A stretch of DNA of 36,801 nt. Origin: JAVKDP01 sp040222185. Its GTDB lineage: Bacteria > Bacteroidota > Rhodothermia > Balneolales > Balneolaceae. The position numbers and the translations under genes were made by a program. The stretch is taken from assembly GCA_040222185.1 (NCBI GenBank), contig JAVKDP010000098.1:1-36801 (forward strand). The letters run 5' to 3'. The notes below the pieces were generated by a model that worked only from the letters and a program-made list of their open reading frames with translations, was not told the DNA's origin and did not search any database. This document shows positions 7,868 to 16,654 of the stretch, piece by piece (positions within the stretch are counted from its first letter, which is position 1; each line of letters begins with the position of its first letter).

Positions 7868-9688
7868 TTGAATGATAAAATTTCAAATACTGAACGTAAA
7901 TCCCTTCTTCCCAAACAGCCATATGAAGAAACAGATGACAATGGGTGGCAGGTAAGCTATCTCGATATAATCACCATTCTGCTTGGTTTTTTTGTTGTAC
8001 TTCTTTCGATCTCTCAGATTACTGATACTGAGCTTCGATCTGTTTCTAATCTTTTTAAGACTTCAGTTACAGAAAGTGAATTTATTACTACTCCTATTGA
8101 AGAAATAAAAGATGAGCTGGAAATTATTTTACAAGACGAATTAGAACGTGGTGAAATCGAGATTGTTCGCGACCTAAATGATATTCAAATTACTTTCAGT
8201 AGCGATGACCTGTATCGTTCTGGTAGTGCAACCATACAACCTGGTGCAGAAAAAATATTAAATAGTACTCTTGAAGCGATTAAAGAGATAAAATACACTG
8301 ACTTCAAAATTGACGTTCAGGGGCATACTGATGACACCCCTATCTCCTCTTCTGTATTCCCTTCAAATTGGGAGCTATCTACAACCAGGGCTTCTAATGT
8401 AGTGAAATATTTTAATGAAATGGGAGTTGATAAAAGCAGGCTAAAGGCCTCAGGATATGCTGATTCGCAACCTGTAGCTCCAAACAGGGATCCTTTTGGC
8501 GACCCAATTCCCGAGAATATGGATTTAAACAGAAGAGTTGTGGTGAACCTCTACTACACTTCTGCAAAAGTAAAAGAAGATGAGCAGCTTTCGGAATCTG
8601 AAACCCCTCAAACAACCGAACCTGAGACCAATACAACAAACACTGCTTTACCATCCGAAACTATTGAAAATAGCACCGCTAATGCCACTGGAGAACAAAT
8701 TACAGATGCCTTCAATGCCAATAATATTACTAACACAAGAGAAAGCACTGCTATAGATAACGATACTCCAGAAGATACACAGAGCGAAGAGGAAAGGATT
8801 ATTAATGACCTACTCTTGCCTAAAAAAGAAGAAGCTCCTCCAGTTGAAGAAGAAGAAGAAACAGCTCCTGTAACCGAGCCAATTCCTGTACCGGAACCAA
8901 GGTCGAATGAACCAGCTTTCGTTCCTGAAATAGAAAATATGGCTACTTCATGCAGTTATGCAGTTCAAATTGGAGGCTATGAAGATTTAGCTAATAGTGT
9001 AGATGTTGCTGAAGAAGCAAAAAGTAGAACCGGATATAGTTTTGAGGTAAATTTTAGCAACGACTTATTCTCAGTAAGAACTAACCTGGAGACTTCATTT
9101 AAAAGATCACTAGAAATACATAGCGATATATCCAACGCGTTTCGAAATCTTGATGTAGCTCTAATCCAACACTGTTCTGAAAATGGGAACGCATCCAATT
9201 CTGGTTTCCAGTATCAGATTCAATTTGGAGCATTCCAGGATAGAAATAATGCACTGAACTACGCACTAAGGCTCTTTGATCAGTATAACATCCAGGCTTA
9301 TATGAACAGAGCTTCAGAACGATACAATGTTGTAGCTGGCCCATACCAGGATCGAACAATTGCTAATGAGCAACTTAGGACTTTCAAGAATAATGGAATC
9401 CAGGAAGATATATTTGTGAAATTAGTACCTGAATCTGCAGTAAGATATAAAGTAGATTTTCAGCTGCAGTTAGCTTCTTTTACTAACGAAGATGAAGCAA
9501 AGCAATTTTCGGCGAATATCTTCCGGCAAATCAGCTTAAAAACTATTGTCAGGAAACTAGATAATAACAACTTCTACCTTGTTACCGAGAGCCTTGAAAG
9601 CTGGAATCAGACCCTTTCACTATTTCGTGAGCTATCTAATAGCAGGTTAAACCTGGATCCTGTCATTTACCTCAAAGAAGGGGCATAA
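7868..9688 (+). CDS. MotB-like stator protein with OmpA and three SPOR-like repeats
   Basis: The 606-residue product is about twice the usual MotB length. A single N-terminal membrane span contains 'YLDIITILLGFFVVLLS', with Asp33 at the position of the ion-carrying aspartate of MotB. An OmpA/MotB peptidoglycan-binding domain follows (about 107-232: 'VQGHTDDTPI', 'NWELSTTRASNVVKYF', 'LNRRVVVNLY'). After a Pro/Glu/Thr-rich linker (about 233-355) come three SPOR-like repeats (about 362-435, 446-520 and 524-604; for example 'YQIQFGAFQDRNNALNYALR'). SPOR domains bind glycan strands lacking stem peptides. The start is a TTG at 7868: an in-frame stop lies at 7853-7855 and no ATG occurs before the membrane span, so a weak start may keep MotB below MotA, as a 5:2 complex needs. 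Confidence 0.87.
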   Translation: MNDKISNTERKSLLPKQPYEETDDNGWQVSYLDIITILLGFFVVLLSISQITDTELRSVSNLFKTSVTESEFITTPIEEIKDELEIILQDELERGEIEIVRDLNDIQITFSSDDLYRSGSATIQPGAEKILNSTLEAIKEIKYTDFKIDVQGHTDDTPISSSVFPSNWELSTTRASNVVKYFNEMGVDKSRLKASGYADSQPVAPNRDPFGDPIPENMDLNRRVVVNLYYTSAKVKEDEQLSESETPQTTEPETNTTNTALPSETIENSTANATGEQITDAFNANNITNTRESTAIDNDTPEDTQSEEERIINDLLLPKKEEAPPVEEEEETAPVTEPIPVPEPRSNEPAFVPEIENMATSCSYAVQIGGYEDLANSVDVAEEAKSRTGYSFEVNFSNDLFSVRTNLETSFKRSLEIHSDISNAFRNLDVALIQHCSENGNASNSGFQYQIQFGAFQDRNNALNYALRLFDQYNIQAYMNRASERYNVVAGPYQDRTIANEQLRTFKNNGIQEDIFVKLVPESAVRYKVDFQLQLASFTNEDEAKQFSANIFRQISLKTIVRKLDNNNFYLVTESLESWNQTLSLFRELSNSRLNLDPVIYLKEGA

Positions 9689-9724
9689 AAAAAGCCCTCT
9701 GGTTAACTACCAGAAAGCTTTTTA
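9686..9724. terminator. Bidirectional terminator between motB-like and pdhC genes
   Basis: An A-rich run, an imperfect inverted repeat (TCTGG at 9698-9702 with CCAGA at 9710-9714, then GC-flanked A/T arms) and a T run follow the MotB-like stop codon. The arms run A5-7 on the left and T5 on the right, so the hairpin can serve both this operon and the converging pdhC gene. Confidence 0.75.
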
Positions 9725-9751
9725 AAACTTTTGCTATCTATAATTTATATA

Positions 9752-10993
9752 TCAGAGTAGCATTGAAAGTGGATTCTCAATCAAGTTTCTCACCGTGTTC
9801 AGGAATTGAGCTGCTTTCGCACCATCAACCACTCTATGATCACTTGAAAGTGTAACTTTCATTCTCTTACCTGGAACTATCTCTCCGTTTTCGATTACCG
9901 GGATGTCCCTGATTGCTCCTACGGCTAAAATACAAGCGTTTGGTGGGTTGATAATAGCAGTGAACTCTTCAATACCAAACATTCCAAGATTACTGATAGT
10001 GAATGTACTTCCTTCCATTTGGTCAGGTTGTAACTTTCGATCTCTTGCTAAACCTGCTAACTCACGGGTTTCTGCAGAAATCTGTGCAAGGCCTTTCTTA
10101 TCAGCATGTGTAATAACTGGCGTCATTAGCCCTTCGTCAATAGCTACAGCAACTGCTACATGCACATCACCGTGTTCCATGATAACGTCATCGTGCCAGG
10201 AGCTGTTAATTGCCTGGTGACGGGTTAAAGCCACAGCACAAGCTTTTACTACGATATCATTAAAACTGATCTTCACATCATTTACGGCATTCATTGCAGC
10301 ACGAGCAGCAAAAGCAGCCTTCATGTCAATATCGATAGTCTCATAGAAATGCGGGTTAGTAAACTTGCTCTCAGATAGTCTGCGAGCAATAACCTTTCTC
10401 ATTTGGGAAACTTTGACTTCCTTGCTTTCAAGGTTATCGAAGGTTGGAGCTGGTATTGGAGCTGAAGAACTGGCAGTAGGTTTACTCAAACCGGAACCGC
10501 TCTTAAATCCTTCTATATCTTTCTTGATAATCCTTCCTTCAGGACCTGAACCATTTACTGATGTAAGATCAATGCCTTTATCCTCAGCAATCTTCTTGGC
10601 AAGAGGAGAAGCCTTTACCCTGCCATTGTCTGTACTTACTTCAACAACTTCTACAGGCTTGTCTTCGGTAGTGGCTGGTTCTTCTTTAGCTACCTCTTTT
10701 GGAGCTTCTGAAGAACCACCTGTCCCTCCTTCAAGCAAGGCACTAATGTCTTCACCCTTTTCGCCAATTATAGCAATTATCCCTCCAAGAGGAACAGCAT
10801 CGCCTTCACCAGGAACAATTTTTAAGATAGTACCACCATCAAAAACTTCGACATCCATCGTAGCTTTATCAGTTTCTACCTCAGCAATTATATCGCCGGC
10901 TTCTACAACATCGCCTTCTTGTACATTCCATTTAGCAATAACCCCTTCTTCCATGGTATCGCTTAGTTTGGGCATTTCTATCTTAATTGCCAT
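9752..10993 (-). CDS. pdhC: Pyruvate dehydrogenase E2, dihydrolipoyl acetyltransferase
   Basis: The 413-residue product has one N-terminal lipoyl domain (about 1-80) with the lipoylated lysine in 'ETDKATMDVE' (Lys43). A flexible Ala/Glu/Pro linker precedes a peripheral-subunit-binding domain (about 128-165, 'SPLAKKIAEDKGIDL'). The C-terminal acyltransferase domain holds the catalytic 'DHRVVDG' motif (His386, Asp390). It transfers acetyl groups from lipoamide to CoA as the core of the pyruvate dehydrogenase complex in the cytoplasm. E1 alpha and E1 beta lie just upstream on the same strand (22 bases to E1 beta), which favours the pyruvate rather than the 2-oxoglutarate complex. A branched-chain complex cannot be fully excluded. 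No E3 gene is in the window. Confidence 0.92.
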   Translation of the reverse strand: MAIKIEMPKLSDTMEEGVIAKWNVQEGDVVEAGDIIAEVETDKATMDVEVFDGGTILKIVPGEGDAVPLGGIIAIIGEKGEDISALLEGGTGGSSEAPKEVAKEEPATTEDKPVEVVEVSTDNGRVKASPLAKKIAEDKGIDLTSVNGSGPEGRIIKKDIEGFKSGSGLSKPTASSSAPIPAPTFDNLESKEVKVSQMRKVIARRLSESKFTNPHFYETIDIDMKAAFAARAAMNAVNDVKISFNDIVVKACAVALTRHQAINSSWHDDVIMEHGDVHVAVAVAIDEGLMTPVITHADKKGLAQISAETRELAGLARDRKLQPDQMEGSTFTISNLGMFGIEEFTAIINPPNACILAVGAIRDIPVIENGEIVPGKRMKVTLSSDHRVVDGAKAAQFLNTVRNLIENPLSMLL

Positions 10994-11015
10994 AGCTTAT
11001 TCTAGTGAGTAGTTT

Positions 11016-11999
11016 TTAGTTTCTGTATGTTACTTGCTTTACAGCATCAATTACTTGTTTTGGGCTTGGGAACCAGGCATCAAACAGTTTTTTAGAGAAC
11101 GGAGCATTTACGTCCGGAAGTGTTACTCTTTGAACTGGTGCATCAAGGTAATCAAAAGCTTCTCTTTGGATTAGGAATCCAATCTCTGCAGCGAATCCAG
11201 CAAATGGATGTGCTTCATCTACAACCACACAACGGTTGGTTTTTTTCACAGATTCAATAATCAAAGGAAGATCTAAGGGTTTAACTGTTCTTGGATCAAT
11301 AATTTCACATTCAATTCCATCTTTGGCAAGCTGGTTAGCCGCCTGAACAGCAGTGTGGTACATTTTTCCGTGAGCTACAATAGTTACATCGCTCCCTTCT
11401 CTTTTAATCTTACCCTTTCCGATTGGTATGATGTAATCTTCTGCATCAGAAACTTCACCTTTTAGGCCATACATCTGCTCTGATTCCATAAATAAAACCG
11501 GGCTATCATCACGAACAGCCGATTTCATAAGTCCTTTGGCATCGTCCGGTTCTGACACATAAATAACCTTAAGACCAGGAAACTGGGCATACATTGAATC
11601 ATAGGCTACCGAGTGTGTTGCACCTAATTGTCCAGCGGAAGCATTAGGTCCTCTGAAGACAATTGGACAATCAGCCTGGCCGCCAGTCATGTATTTAACT
11701 TTAGTAGCATGGTTTATAATCTGATCTGCTGCCAAAACTGCAAAATTGAAGGTCATGAACTCTACAATAGGGCGTAATCCCTGCATAGCTGCTCCAACAG
11801 CGATACCAGCGAATCCAAGCTCAGAAATAGGAGTGTCAATTACTCTTTTAAAACCATATTTATCGAGCAGGCCTTCGGTAACTTTATATGCACCGTTGTA
11901 TTCAGCCACTTCTTCACCCATTACAAGAACACGGTCGTCGCGACCCATTTCCTCATCAATTGCGTGCTTTATTGCTTCTCTAAATTGTAATTCAGCCAT
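11016..11999 (-). CDS. pdhB: Pyruvate dehydrogenase E1 component, beta subunit
   Basis: The 327-residue protein is full length for the E1 beta family. It starts 'MAELQFREAIKHAIDEEM', contains the thiamine-binding-side segment 'VLVMGEEVAEYNGAYKVTEG' and 'DTPISELGFAGIAVGAAM', and has the C-terminal transketolase domain with 'VVDEAHPFAGFAAEIGF'. With E1 alpha it decarboxylates pyruvate on thiamine diphosphate and passes the acetyl group to the E2 lipoyl domain. It lies between E1 alpha (20 bases) and E2 (22 bases) in one operon. Confidence 0.93.
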   Translation of the reverse strand: MAELQFREAIKHAIDEEMGRDDRVLVMGEEVAEYNGAYKVTEGLLDKYGFKRVIDTPISELGFAGIAVGAAMQGLRPIVEFMTFNFAVLAADQIINHATKVKYMTGGQADCPIVFRGPNASAGQLGATHSVAYDSMYAQFPGLKVIYVSEPDDAKGLMKSAVRDDSPVLFMESEQMYGLKGEVSDAEDYIIPIGKGKIKREGSDVTIVAHGKMYHTAVQAANQLAKDGIECEIIDPRTVKPLDLPLIIESVKKTNRCVVVDEAHPFAGFAAEIGFLIQREAFDYLDAPVQRVTLPDVNAPFSKKLFDAWFPSPKQVIDAVKQVTYRN

Positions 12000-12019
12000 T
12001 CTATCTTTTCTCTAAAATT

Positions 12020-13120
12020 TTAAACGTGGAAGTAAGGGTTTTCTTCGGCAAACATATCATCGTACATCTCTTCCTCCTCAGGGAAAGGAGATTCATCAGC
12101 AAATTTCACTGCATCCAGTACTTCCTGATCTATGCGGTCTTCAGCTTCTTTGAAGTAGTCTTCACCCGCAATCTTATTTGAGAGGATATAATCCTTCATT
12201 TTCAAAATCGGATCAATGTTTTGGTATAGCTCCAGTTCTTCCTTTGATCTGTATTTCTGAGGATCAGACATCGAATGGCCACGATAGCGATATGTTCGTA
12301 TCTCAACAAACCACGGCTCCGAGTTTTCACGAATGTCATCAGCAATTTCTTTCATTTTCTCATAAACTGAGAAAGTATCCATGCCATTAATAACCGCGCT
12401 CTTCATTCCGTATCCTTTAGCACGATCAACGATTTCAGCAACAGTATGGCGTTTGGCAGCTGTTCCCATTGAATACCCGTTATTCTCAACCACAAAAATA
12501 ACCGGAAGTTTCCATAACTGAGCCATATTCATGGTTTCATGAAGGGCTCCCTGGTCAACTGCACCATCCCCAAAGAAAGTAGCAGAAATATTTCCGGTTC
12601 CTTTATACTTATTTGCGAATGCTAAACCAGCACCAATTGGGATATGACCACCTACGATCCCGTAACCACCCCAAAAATGATTCTCTGTTTTGGCAAAGTG
12701 CATAGAACCACCTTTACCTTTTGAGCAACCAGTAGCTTTCCCAAAAAGCTCTGCCATTCCTTCATTTGCAGTAATTCCTCTACAAAGTCCCCAACCGTGA
12801 TCACGATAGCCCGTAATAATATCATCCTTGTCGTCAAATGCGAATACGGTACCAGTTGAAATTGCTTCCTGACCTATGTAAAGATGAAGAAATCCACCAA
12901 ATTTTCCTTTCTGGTACTGTTGCATAGAGCGCTCTTCAAAACGACGTTGCAGATACATTTGCTCGTACATCGCTTTCAGATCATCTTCTGATAATCCTAA
13001 ATCCTTATGCTTTTTCTTGGTTGCTGGTGGTAAATCAACACCTTTTTGAACCACACCATCATTTTCATCACCGATGCCCCGTGGAGCAAATATTATATCG
13101 TCTTTTATCTTTTTCGCCAT
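12020..13120 (-). CDS. pdhA: Pyruvate dehydrogenase E1 component, alpha subunit
   Basis: The 366-residue product has the thiamine-diphosphate-binding signature from 'FFGDGAVDQGALHETMNMA' through 'VVENNGYSMGT', the GDG...NN motif that binds Mg and thiamine diphosphate. It also has 'YRGHSMSDPQKYR', the active-site loop that carries regulatory serines in the mitochondrial enzyme. An N-terminal extension of about 35 charged residues precedes the conserved part. It is the first gene of the pdhA-pdhB-pdhC operon on the minus strand. The 87-base gap before it follows alaS on the same strand, so a promoter for pdhA probably lies there, although I see no clear consensus. Confidence 0.93.
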   Translation of the reverse strand: MAKKIKDDIIFAPRGIGDENDGVVQKGVDLPPATKKKHKDLGLSEDDLKAMYEQMYLQRRFEERSMQQYQKGKFGGFLHLYIGQEAISTGTVFAFDDKDDIITGYRDHGWGLCRGITANEGMAELFGKATGCSKGKGGSMHFAKTENHFWGGYGIVGGHIPIGAGLAFANKYKGTGNISATFFGDGAVDQGALHETMNMAQLWKLPVIFVVENNGYSMGTAAKRHTVAEIVDRAKGYGMKSAVINGMDTFSVYEKMKEIADDIRENSEPWFVEIRTYRYRGHSMSDPQKYRSKEELELYQNIDPILKMKDYILSNKIAGEDYFKEAEDRIDQEVLDAVKFADESPFPEEEEMYDDMFAEENPYFHV

Positions 13121-13207
13121 ACTTAGTTTATTGTGATCAAGAACCCATTCGAAGGGGTCAAAATATATCTAATTTTTTGGAAGTTTTCGTGGTCAGATTT
13201 ACACACC

Positions 13208-15877
13208 TCAAACAATGTTTTTTGAGATGATATCATTCACTTGAATAAGAGCTTCATCAAGTTTTTCGGGAGCTCTTCCACCTGCTGTAGCAAGGTTTGG
13301 CTGCCCTCCTCCGCCACCACCAACTAGTTTGCCTAGCTGACCAACTAGTGCGCCTGCTTTGAGCCCTTTTCCTTTGATTAAATCATCCGTAACAGCCACC
13401 ATTAAGAACACTTTACCTTCTGATTCATTCCTTGAAGCTAATACAATAACTGTACTTTCTCCTGTCTTTTGCAGAGCATCATAACCTAATTGTTTAAGTG
13501 TGTTCATATCTGCACCAGGGATTTCTCCTTTCACCAGGTCAATCCCTTCACTTAGCTGCATTGTTGACTTAAGTAATTCATCCAGTTTAGCGCCGGTGTT
13601 TTGGAGATTTATTTTCTCAAGCTCTTTTTCAAGTGCTTTTTTCTCCTCCTGGAGTTTCGCAAGATTCAGCAAAGGATCACTCGTTTGCCCCACTGCGCTT
13701 CTGAACTTCTGGATAATGTGTTTTTCCTCTCTAAGGAGTTTATCAGCAGCACCTCCAACTAAAGCCTCAATTCTTCGCACACCAGCCGCAACTGAACTTT
13801 CGTGGAATAACCTGAAATAGCCGATCTCCCCTGTTGCGCCCACATGAGTACCGCCACAAAGTTCAACAGAATAGTCTTCATCAAAAGTAATCACTCGAAC
13901 AAAATCACCATACTTCTCTCCAAAAAGCATCATTGCACCTTTTTCTCGAGCTTCTTCTATAGGTACATTACGCTCCTCACGAAGAGGAATATTTTCCTGG
14001 ATTTTAGCATTTACTTGTGCTTCAACTTCATCTATTTGTTCCGGAGTCATTGCCTCATAGTGAGAAAAATCGAATCGTAAGTGATACTCGTTTACTAATG
14101 ACCCTTTTTGAGCAACATGCTCCCCTAAAACATCCCGTAGAGCAGCATGGGCTATATGAGTAGCAGAATGATGCTTTTGTATTTCCAGCCTTCGATTTAT
14201 ATCAATGCTTGCAGTCCATGAACCCGACAGATTATCAGGAAGCTTTTCTGTGTAATGAATAAAATTTTCCTGGTTCTTTTGTACATCAACAATGTGAATG
14301 AATTCATCACCATTGGTTAAAAACCCAGTATCAGCAACCTGCCCACCACTCTCAGCATAAAAAGGTGTTTTATCAAACTGGAGTGCAAAACGATCTCCCT
14401 CCTTTCTGTACGCAGTAATAGCTACCTCGGTCTCAAAATCATCATAGCCAACAAATTGAAAGTCTTCACTTTCAGAAATAGTTACCCACTCATTAATCTT
14501 GCTCTGATCAATCGTAAATTTACCGGCAGCCCTAGCCCGTTCTTTTTGCTCAAGCATAAACTTGTTAAAGCCTTCTTCGTCAACCTCAACTCCTTTTTCT
14601 CGTGCCATCAATTGTGTTAAATCAATTGGAAAGCCATAAGTATCGTGCAGTTTAAATGCATCCTCTCCTGAAAGCTTCTTTGTGTCTTTAAGCATCTCAT
14701 TGAAGATATCGATACCAAGCCCCAACGTTTTTAAAAAGCTCTTTTCCTCAGCCTTTATCACATTGGTGATATATTCTTCCTGTGCTGCTATTTCAGGGAA
14801 TACTTCTTTGAATTGCTCAGCCAATACCGATACTAACTGATAAAAGAATGGCTCCTTGAACCCAAGTTTATCCCAGCCATATCTAATCGCTCTTCTTTGA
14901 ATTCTTCTGATTACATATCCTCTGCCATCATTTCCGGGAGATGCCCCATCTGCAATAGAAAAAGTAACTGCCCGAATATGATCGGCAATTACTCTCATTG
15001 CGATGTCTTTTTCTTCGTCTTGTCCGTATTTAATTCCGGCTAAATCCGAAATCTTATCTAGTAAGGGAGTGAAAACATCCGAGTCATAATTCGAAGATTT
15101 CCCTTGTAGCACTGCACAAACTCTCTCAAAACCCATTCCTGTATCAACATGCTGTGCCGGAAGTGTTTGGAGTCCCCCATCTAACTGACGGTTAAACTGG
15201 ATGAAAACCAGATTCCAGATTTCAATAACCCTTGGATCGTCTTTATTTACAAGTGTAGCTCCATCCTCCTTTTTACGCTCCTCATCAGGTCTTAAATCGA
15301 TATGCACTTCGGAACATGGACCACAAGGACCAGTATCTCCCATTTCCCAGAAGTTATCTTTCTTATCAAATTTGAGGATGTGATCTTCAGCAATACTAGT
15401 CTGGCTTTTCCACAATTCAATAGCTTCTTCATCAACTGGTAAACCATCTTCTTCATCACCGCCAAATACGGTTGCATATAAACGGTCTGGGCTCATTCCC
15501 CAGCGTTCTACTAAAAGCTCCCATGCCCAGCTGATGGCTTCTTTTTTAAAATAATCTCCAAAAGACCAGTTCCCCAACATTTCAAAGAGTGTATGGTGAT
15601 AAGTATCATATCCTACTTCTTCCAAATCATTATGCTTTCCGCTTACCCTGATACATTTTTGCGTATCTGCTGCGCGGTTCCATTCCTTACCACCATGCTT
15701 CAGTGCTTTTTCTTCTCCTAAAAAGATAGGCTTGAACTGATTCATCCCTGCATTTGTAAACAAAAGCGTAGGATCGTCTTTTGGTGCTACGGGTGCACTA
15801 TCAACGATTGCGTGATCTTTTTCGGCAAAGAATTCAAGAAATTCGTTTCGTATTTGGGAAGAAGACTTACTCGGCAT
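13208..15877 (-). CDS. alaS: Alanyl-tRNA synthetase
   Basis: The 889-residue product has full family length. The class II catalytic core is at the N-terminus ('FTNAGMNQFKPIFLG', 'HTLFEMLGNWSFGDYFK', 'GMGFERV'). The editing domain carries the zinc ligands HSATH (His570, His574) and CGGTH (Cys674, His678). The C-terminal DHHA1/C-Ala domain ends with the Gly-rich 'GGGGGGQPNLATAGG' typical of AlaRS. It charges tRNA-Ala and clears mischarged Ser and Gly. The start 'MPSKSSSQIRNEFLEFF' matches the usual N-terminus. The divergent DUF502 gene lies 130 bases away. Confidence 0.97.
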   Translation of the reverse strand: MPSKSSSQIRNEFLEFFAEKDHAIVDSAPVAPKDDPTLLFTNAGMNQFKPIFLGEEKALKHGGKEWNRAADTQKCIRVSGKHNDLEEVGYDTYHHTLFEMLGNWSFGDYFKKEAISWAWELLVERWGMSPDRLYATVFGGDEEDGLPVDEEAIELWKSQTSIAEDHILKFDKKDNFWEMGDTGPCGPCSEVHIDLRPDEERKKEDGATLVNKDDPRVIEIWNLVFIQFNRQLDGGLQTLPAQHVDTGMGFERVCAVLQGKSSNYDSDVFTPLLDKISDLAGIKYGQDEEKDIAMRVIADHIRAVTFSIADGASPGNDGRGYVIRRIQRRAIRYGWDKLGFKEPFFYQLVSVLAEQFKEVFPEIAAQEEYITNVIKAEEKSFLKTLGLGIDIFNEMLKDTKKLSGEDAFKLHDTYGFPIDLTQLMAREKGVEVDEEGFNKFMLEQKERARAAGKFTIDQSKINEWVTISESEDFQFVGYDDFETEVAITAYRKEGDRFALQFDKTPFYAESGGQVADTGFLTNGDEFIHIVDVQKNQENFIHYTEKLPDNLSGSWTASIDINRRLEIQKHHSATHIAHAALRDVLGEHVAQKGSLVNEYHLRFDFSHYEAMTPEQIDEVEAQVNAKIQENIPLREERNVPIEEAREKGAMMLFGEKYGDFVRVITFDEDYSVELCGGTHVGATGEIGYFRLFHESSVAAGVRRIEALVGGAADKLLREEKHIIQKFRSAVGQTSDPLLNLAKLQEEKKALEKELEKINLQNTGAKLDELLKSTMQLSEGIDLVKGEIPGADMNTLKQLGYDALQKTGESTVIVLASRNESEGKVFLMVAVTDDLIKGKGLKAGALVGQLGKLVGGGGGGQPNLATAGGRAPEKLDEALIQVNDIISKNIV

Positions 15878-16007
15878 TAATTTGTTTTGTCGAAAATTTT
15901 AAAATTTAAGGTTGGGAAGATAAAGAATTTCCACCTCTTACTCATGGAACTAATACTAAAGTTGAAAGGTAGTTAAATATGACCTTCACTCAATAAAACT
16001 GACAGCT

Positions 16008-16583
16008 ATGAAAACTCTGCTAAACTACTTTTTAAGGGGAATGTTAATTGTGTTTCCTCTTGGGGCAACCATCTATATTGTCACCATTACAATCAATTGG
16101 ATGAACTCTATTTTTAATGATCTCCTTTTTGGCTGGTTCGATTATGATGTTCCCGGACTGGGTATTTTAACAGGCTTCATAATGATTGCGCTGGTTGGCT
16201 TTATATTCACCAGGGCCTTTACAAAACCACTGGTACACCTTTTTGAAAAGCTTTTATCTGGAACCCCTATTGTAAGCATAATCTATACTTCACTAAAAGA
16301 CTTAACTGAAGCTTTTGTAGGTGAAAAGAAGAAGTTCAACACCCCAGTAAGAGTTCAATTTGGCACCAGTGGAGTAATCCGGTTTGGATTTATAACTCAG
16401 ACTTCTTTAGCAAACCTGGGTTTAGAAAATGAAGTTGCTGTGTATTGCCCGCATTCTTACAATTTCTCTGGCAACCTCTATATCGTACCGAAAGAAGCCG
16501 TTTCTACTATCGAAGCAGATCCTGCTGACTTTATGAGATTCGTAGTATCAGGTGGTGTTACAGGTATGATTAACAAGCTTTAA
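16008..16583 (+). CDS. DUF502 family membrane protein
   Basis: The 191-residue product shows the DUF502 pattern: an N-terminal span with 'FLRGMLIVFPLGATIYIV', a second span at about 50-68 ('GILTGFIMIALVGFIFTRAF'), then 'SGTPIVSIIYTSLKDLTEAF' and a soluble beta-rich C-terminal half ('EVAVYCPHSYNFSGNLYIVP'). The family is widespread in bacteria and its molecular role is not established. The gene is divergent from alaS and is followed after 71 bases by the gamma-glutamyltransferase gene on the same strand. Confidence 0.88.
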   Translation: MKTLLNYFLRGMLIVFPLGATIYIVTITINWMNSIFNDLLFGWFDYDVPGLGILTGFIMIALVGFIFTRAFTKPLVHLFEKLLSGTPIVSIIYTSLKDLTEAFVGEKKKFNTPVRVQFGTSGVIRFGFITQTSLANLGLENEVAVYCPHSYNFSGNLYIVPKEAVSTIEADPADFMRFVVSGGVTGMINKL

Positions 16584-16654
16584 AGAAGTACTTTTTTGAA
16601 TAAACAAGTTAACTGTATTATACTCAGAATTAATTACTAACTATTTTTCTCTCT

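Noticed and set aside
744..9688. Conventional flagellar locus
   Set aside because: No rod, hook, filament, FliM/FliN or export apparatus genes occur, and chaperone and usher genes are inside the operon.
10365..11012. Long open frame opposite the E2 gene
   Set aside because: Its codons mirror the strong E2 coding sequence, it has low-complexity Ser/Pro composition and no family features; it is an antisense shadow.
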